Assembly: GCA_017429885.1 (NCBI GenBank)
Contig: JAFROA010000032.1
Location: forward strand, 1 to 6,522
DNA from: Bacteroidales bacterium
GTDB taxonomy: Bacteria > Bacteroidota > Bacteroidia > Bacteroidales > UBA932
Length of the DNA stretch: 6,522 nt
Direction: 5' to 3'
Both the position numbers and the translations under genes were made by a program. Positions 6,081-6,522 of this stretch are shown here, one piece after another. A model generated the notes under the pieces. The model was not told where the DNA came from. It did no database searches and worked only from the letters and a program-made list of their open reading frames with translations. Position 1 is the first letter of the stretch; each line of letters begins with the position of its first letter.

Positions 6081-6522
6081 TCACTTCCTGTTTTTGCGGT
6101 TATTCTTCTTACCACCCTTGCGGTTTTGCCCGTTCATCCCAAGATTAAGTCCCGGACGTGAGAAATTGGAGTCTAGAGATAATTTCGTAAGTTCCAATCC
6201 CTCAGGGACTTTAATCCTATAGTCGGAAAGCTTCTCGATATCGGCGAAAATAGTCTCGTCAGCGACGCTGTCCTTGTTCCAGATCAGATATTGCTGCCTC
6301 ATATAGATGGCAAGGGAGCGGATCATGGCGGTCTTCACATCGCCTTCAGGCTCACCTGCGATAAGATCTATAATGCTCTCGATATTCCGTCCGTAATGCC
6401 TGGCCTTCACCGGATTGCTCTGCAGGGGTATAGGCATGGGCCTGAGGTTGATCTGCTCCTCTGTCGGTACAGAATACGGGGAATCTATGTCAAGGTCGAG
6501 CCCGGCCATTATATAGAGCTGG
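6081..6522 (-). CDS. DUF4290 family protein, 3' part (5' end outside window)
   Basis: DUF4290 proteins are conserved, uncharacterised and largely restricted to Bacteroidota. The visible part matches the family's second half: a LDIDSPYSVP block, then PIPLQSNPVKARHYGRNIESIIDLI, a helix EPEGDVKTAMIRSLAIYMRQQYLIWNKDSVADE, and a FADIEKLS stretch. The in-frame ATG at 6509 is internal, not the start. The reading frame stays open to the window edge (QLYI precedes that Met), and the family normally has a further N-terminal helical half. The C-terminus ends in a very basic tail (NRKGGKKNNRKNRK), which could contact nucleic acid or ribosomes; that is inference only. It is the first visible gene of the minus-strand run DUF4290-ftsK-lolA-like, and its stop lies 2 bp before the ftsK ATG. 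The promoter must lie beyond the window. Confidence 0.88.
   Translation of the reverse strand, partial: QLYIMAGLDLDIDSPYSVPTEEQINLRPMPIPLQSNPVKARHYGRNIESIIDLIAGEPEGDVKTAMIRSLAIYMRQQYLIWNKDSVADETIFADIEKLSDYRIKVPEGLELTKLSLDSNFSRPGLNLGMNGQNRKGGKKNNRKNRK
6085..6089 (-). promoter_or_regulatory. Shine-Dalgarno AGGAA that decides the ftsK start
   Basis: On the minus strand AGGAA is followed by six bases (gtgacg) and then the ATG at 6078-6076. The spacing is right for that ATG and far too short for the GTG at 6084-6082, which overlaps the DUF4290 stop (TGA 6083-6081). The site lies within the last codons of the DUF4290 gene, so the two genes are probably translationally coupled. It is the only clear Shine-Dalgarno I see in the window. 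Confidence 0.6.

Noticed and set aside
6079..6084. GTG start for ftsK overlapping the DUF4290 stop
   Set aside because: AGGAA at 6085-6089 is too close to this GTG and ideally spaced for the ATG at 6078.
1..6522. tRNA, rRNA, CRISPR array, insertion sequence or defence system
   Set aside because: No cloverleaf, regularly spaced direct repeats, transposase or nuclease motifs were seen on either strand. Apart from the palindrome in ftsK, the window is ordinary chromosomal gene content.

Overview
The window looks like chromosomal DNA of a member of the Bacteroidota, most likely order Bacteroidales. The support is a DUF4290 protein followed by an FtsK translocase with the phylum-typical FTWKVDQS segment, then a LolA-like carrier. 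Lipoprotein signal peptides are abundant, and one has an acidic surface-export signal of the Bacteroidota kind. Most starts lack a Shine-Dalgarno sequence. The base composition is moderately GC-rich. I cannot place genus or species.

Layout, left to right. The 3' end of truB (tRNA pseudouridine-55 synthase) enters on the + strand and stops at 343. A two-gene minus-strand unit faces it: apbE (FAD:protein FMN transferase lipoprotein, 1774 to 752), then 17 bp downstream a 143-residue lipoprotein (734 to 303). The small lipoprotein resembles a free-standing subtilase prodomain, and its 3' end overlaps truB tail to tail by 41 bp. Past a roughly 115-bp divergent intergenic region, a + strand lipoprotein with a FISUMP domain (1892-2881) converges on the end of the last operon, with only 2 bp between the stop codons. 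That operon runs right to left on the minus strand: DUF4290 protein (5' end cut by the window edge), ftsK (start 2 bp after the previous stop), then a LolA-like carrier (about 40 bp after ftsK).

The ftsK operon is housekeeping: chromosome segregation and outer-membrane lipoprotein transport. ApbE, its small partner and the FISUMP protein are all predicted lipoproteins. ApbE and its partner should stay in the periplasm, while the FISUMP protein is probably displayed on the cell surface.

The most unusual structure is a 138-bp imperfect palindrome (5229-5366) inside the ftsK linker. Its arms pair along most of their length, it carries a second perfect hairpin at its centre, and it occupies exactly 46 codons without disturbing the frame. 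It resembles in principle the palindromic elements that insert into Rickettsia genes, but I cannot assign it to a named family. A smaller hairpin lies at the extreme left of the window (20-57), in the part of truB that does not look like TruB, and may be a second, degenerate case. A 15-bp perfect inverted repeat straddles the convergent junction at 2881/2884 and shares an arm with a probable terminator.
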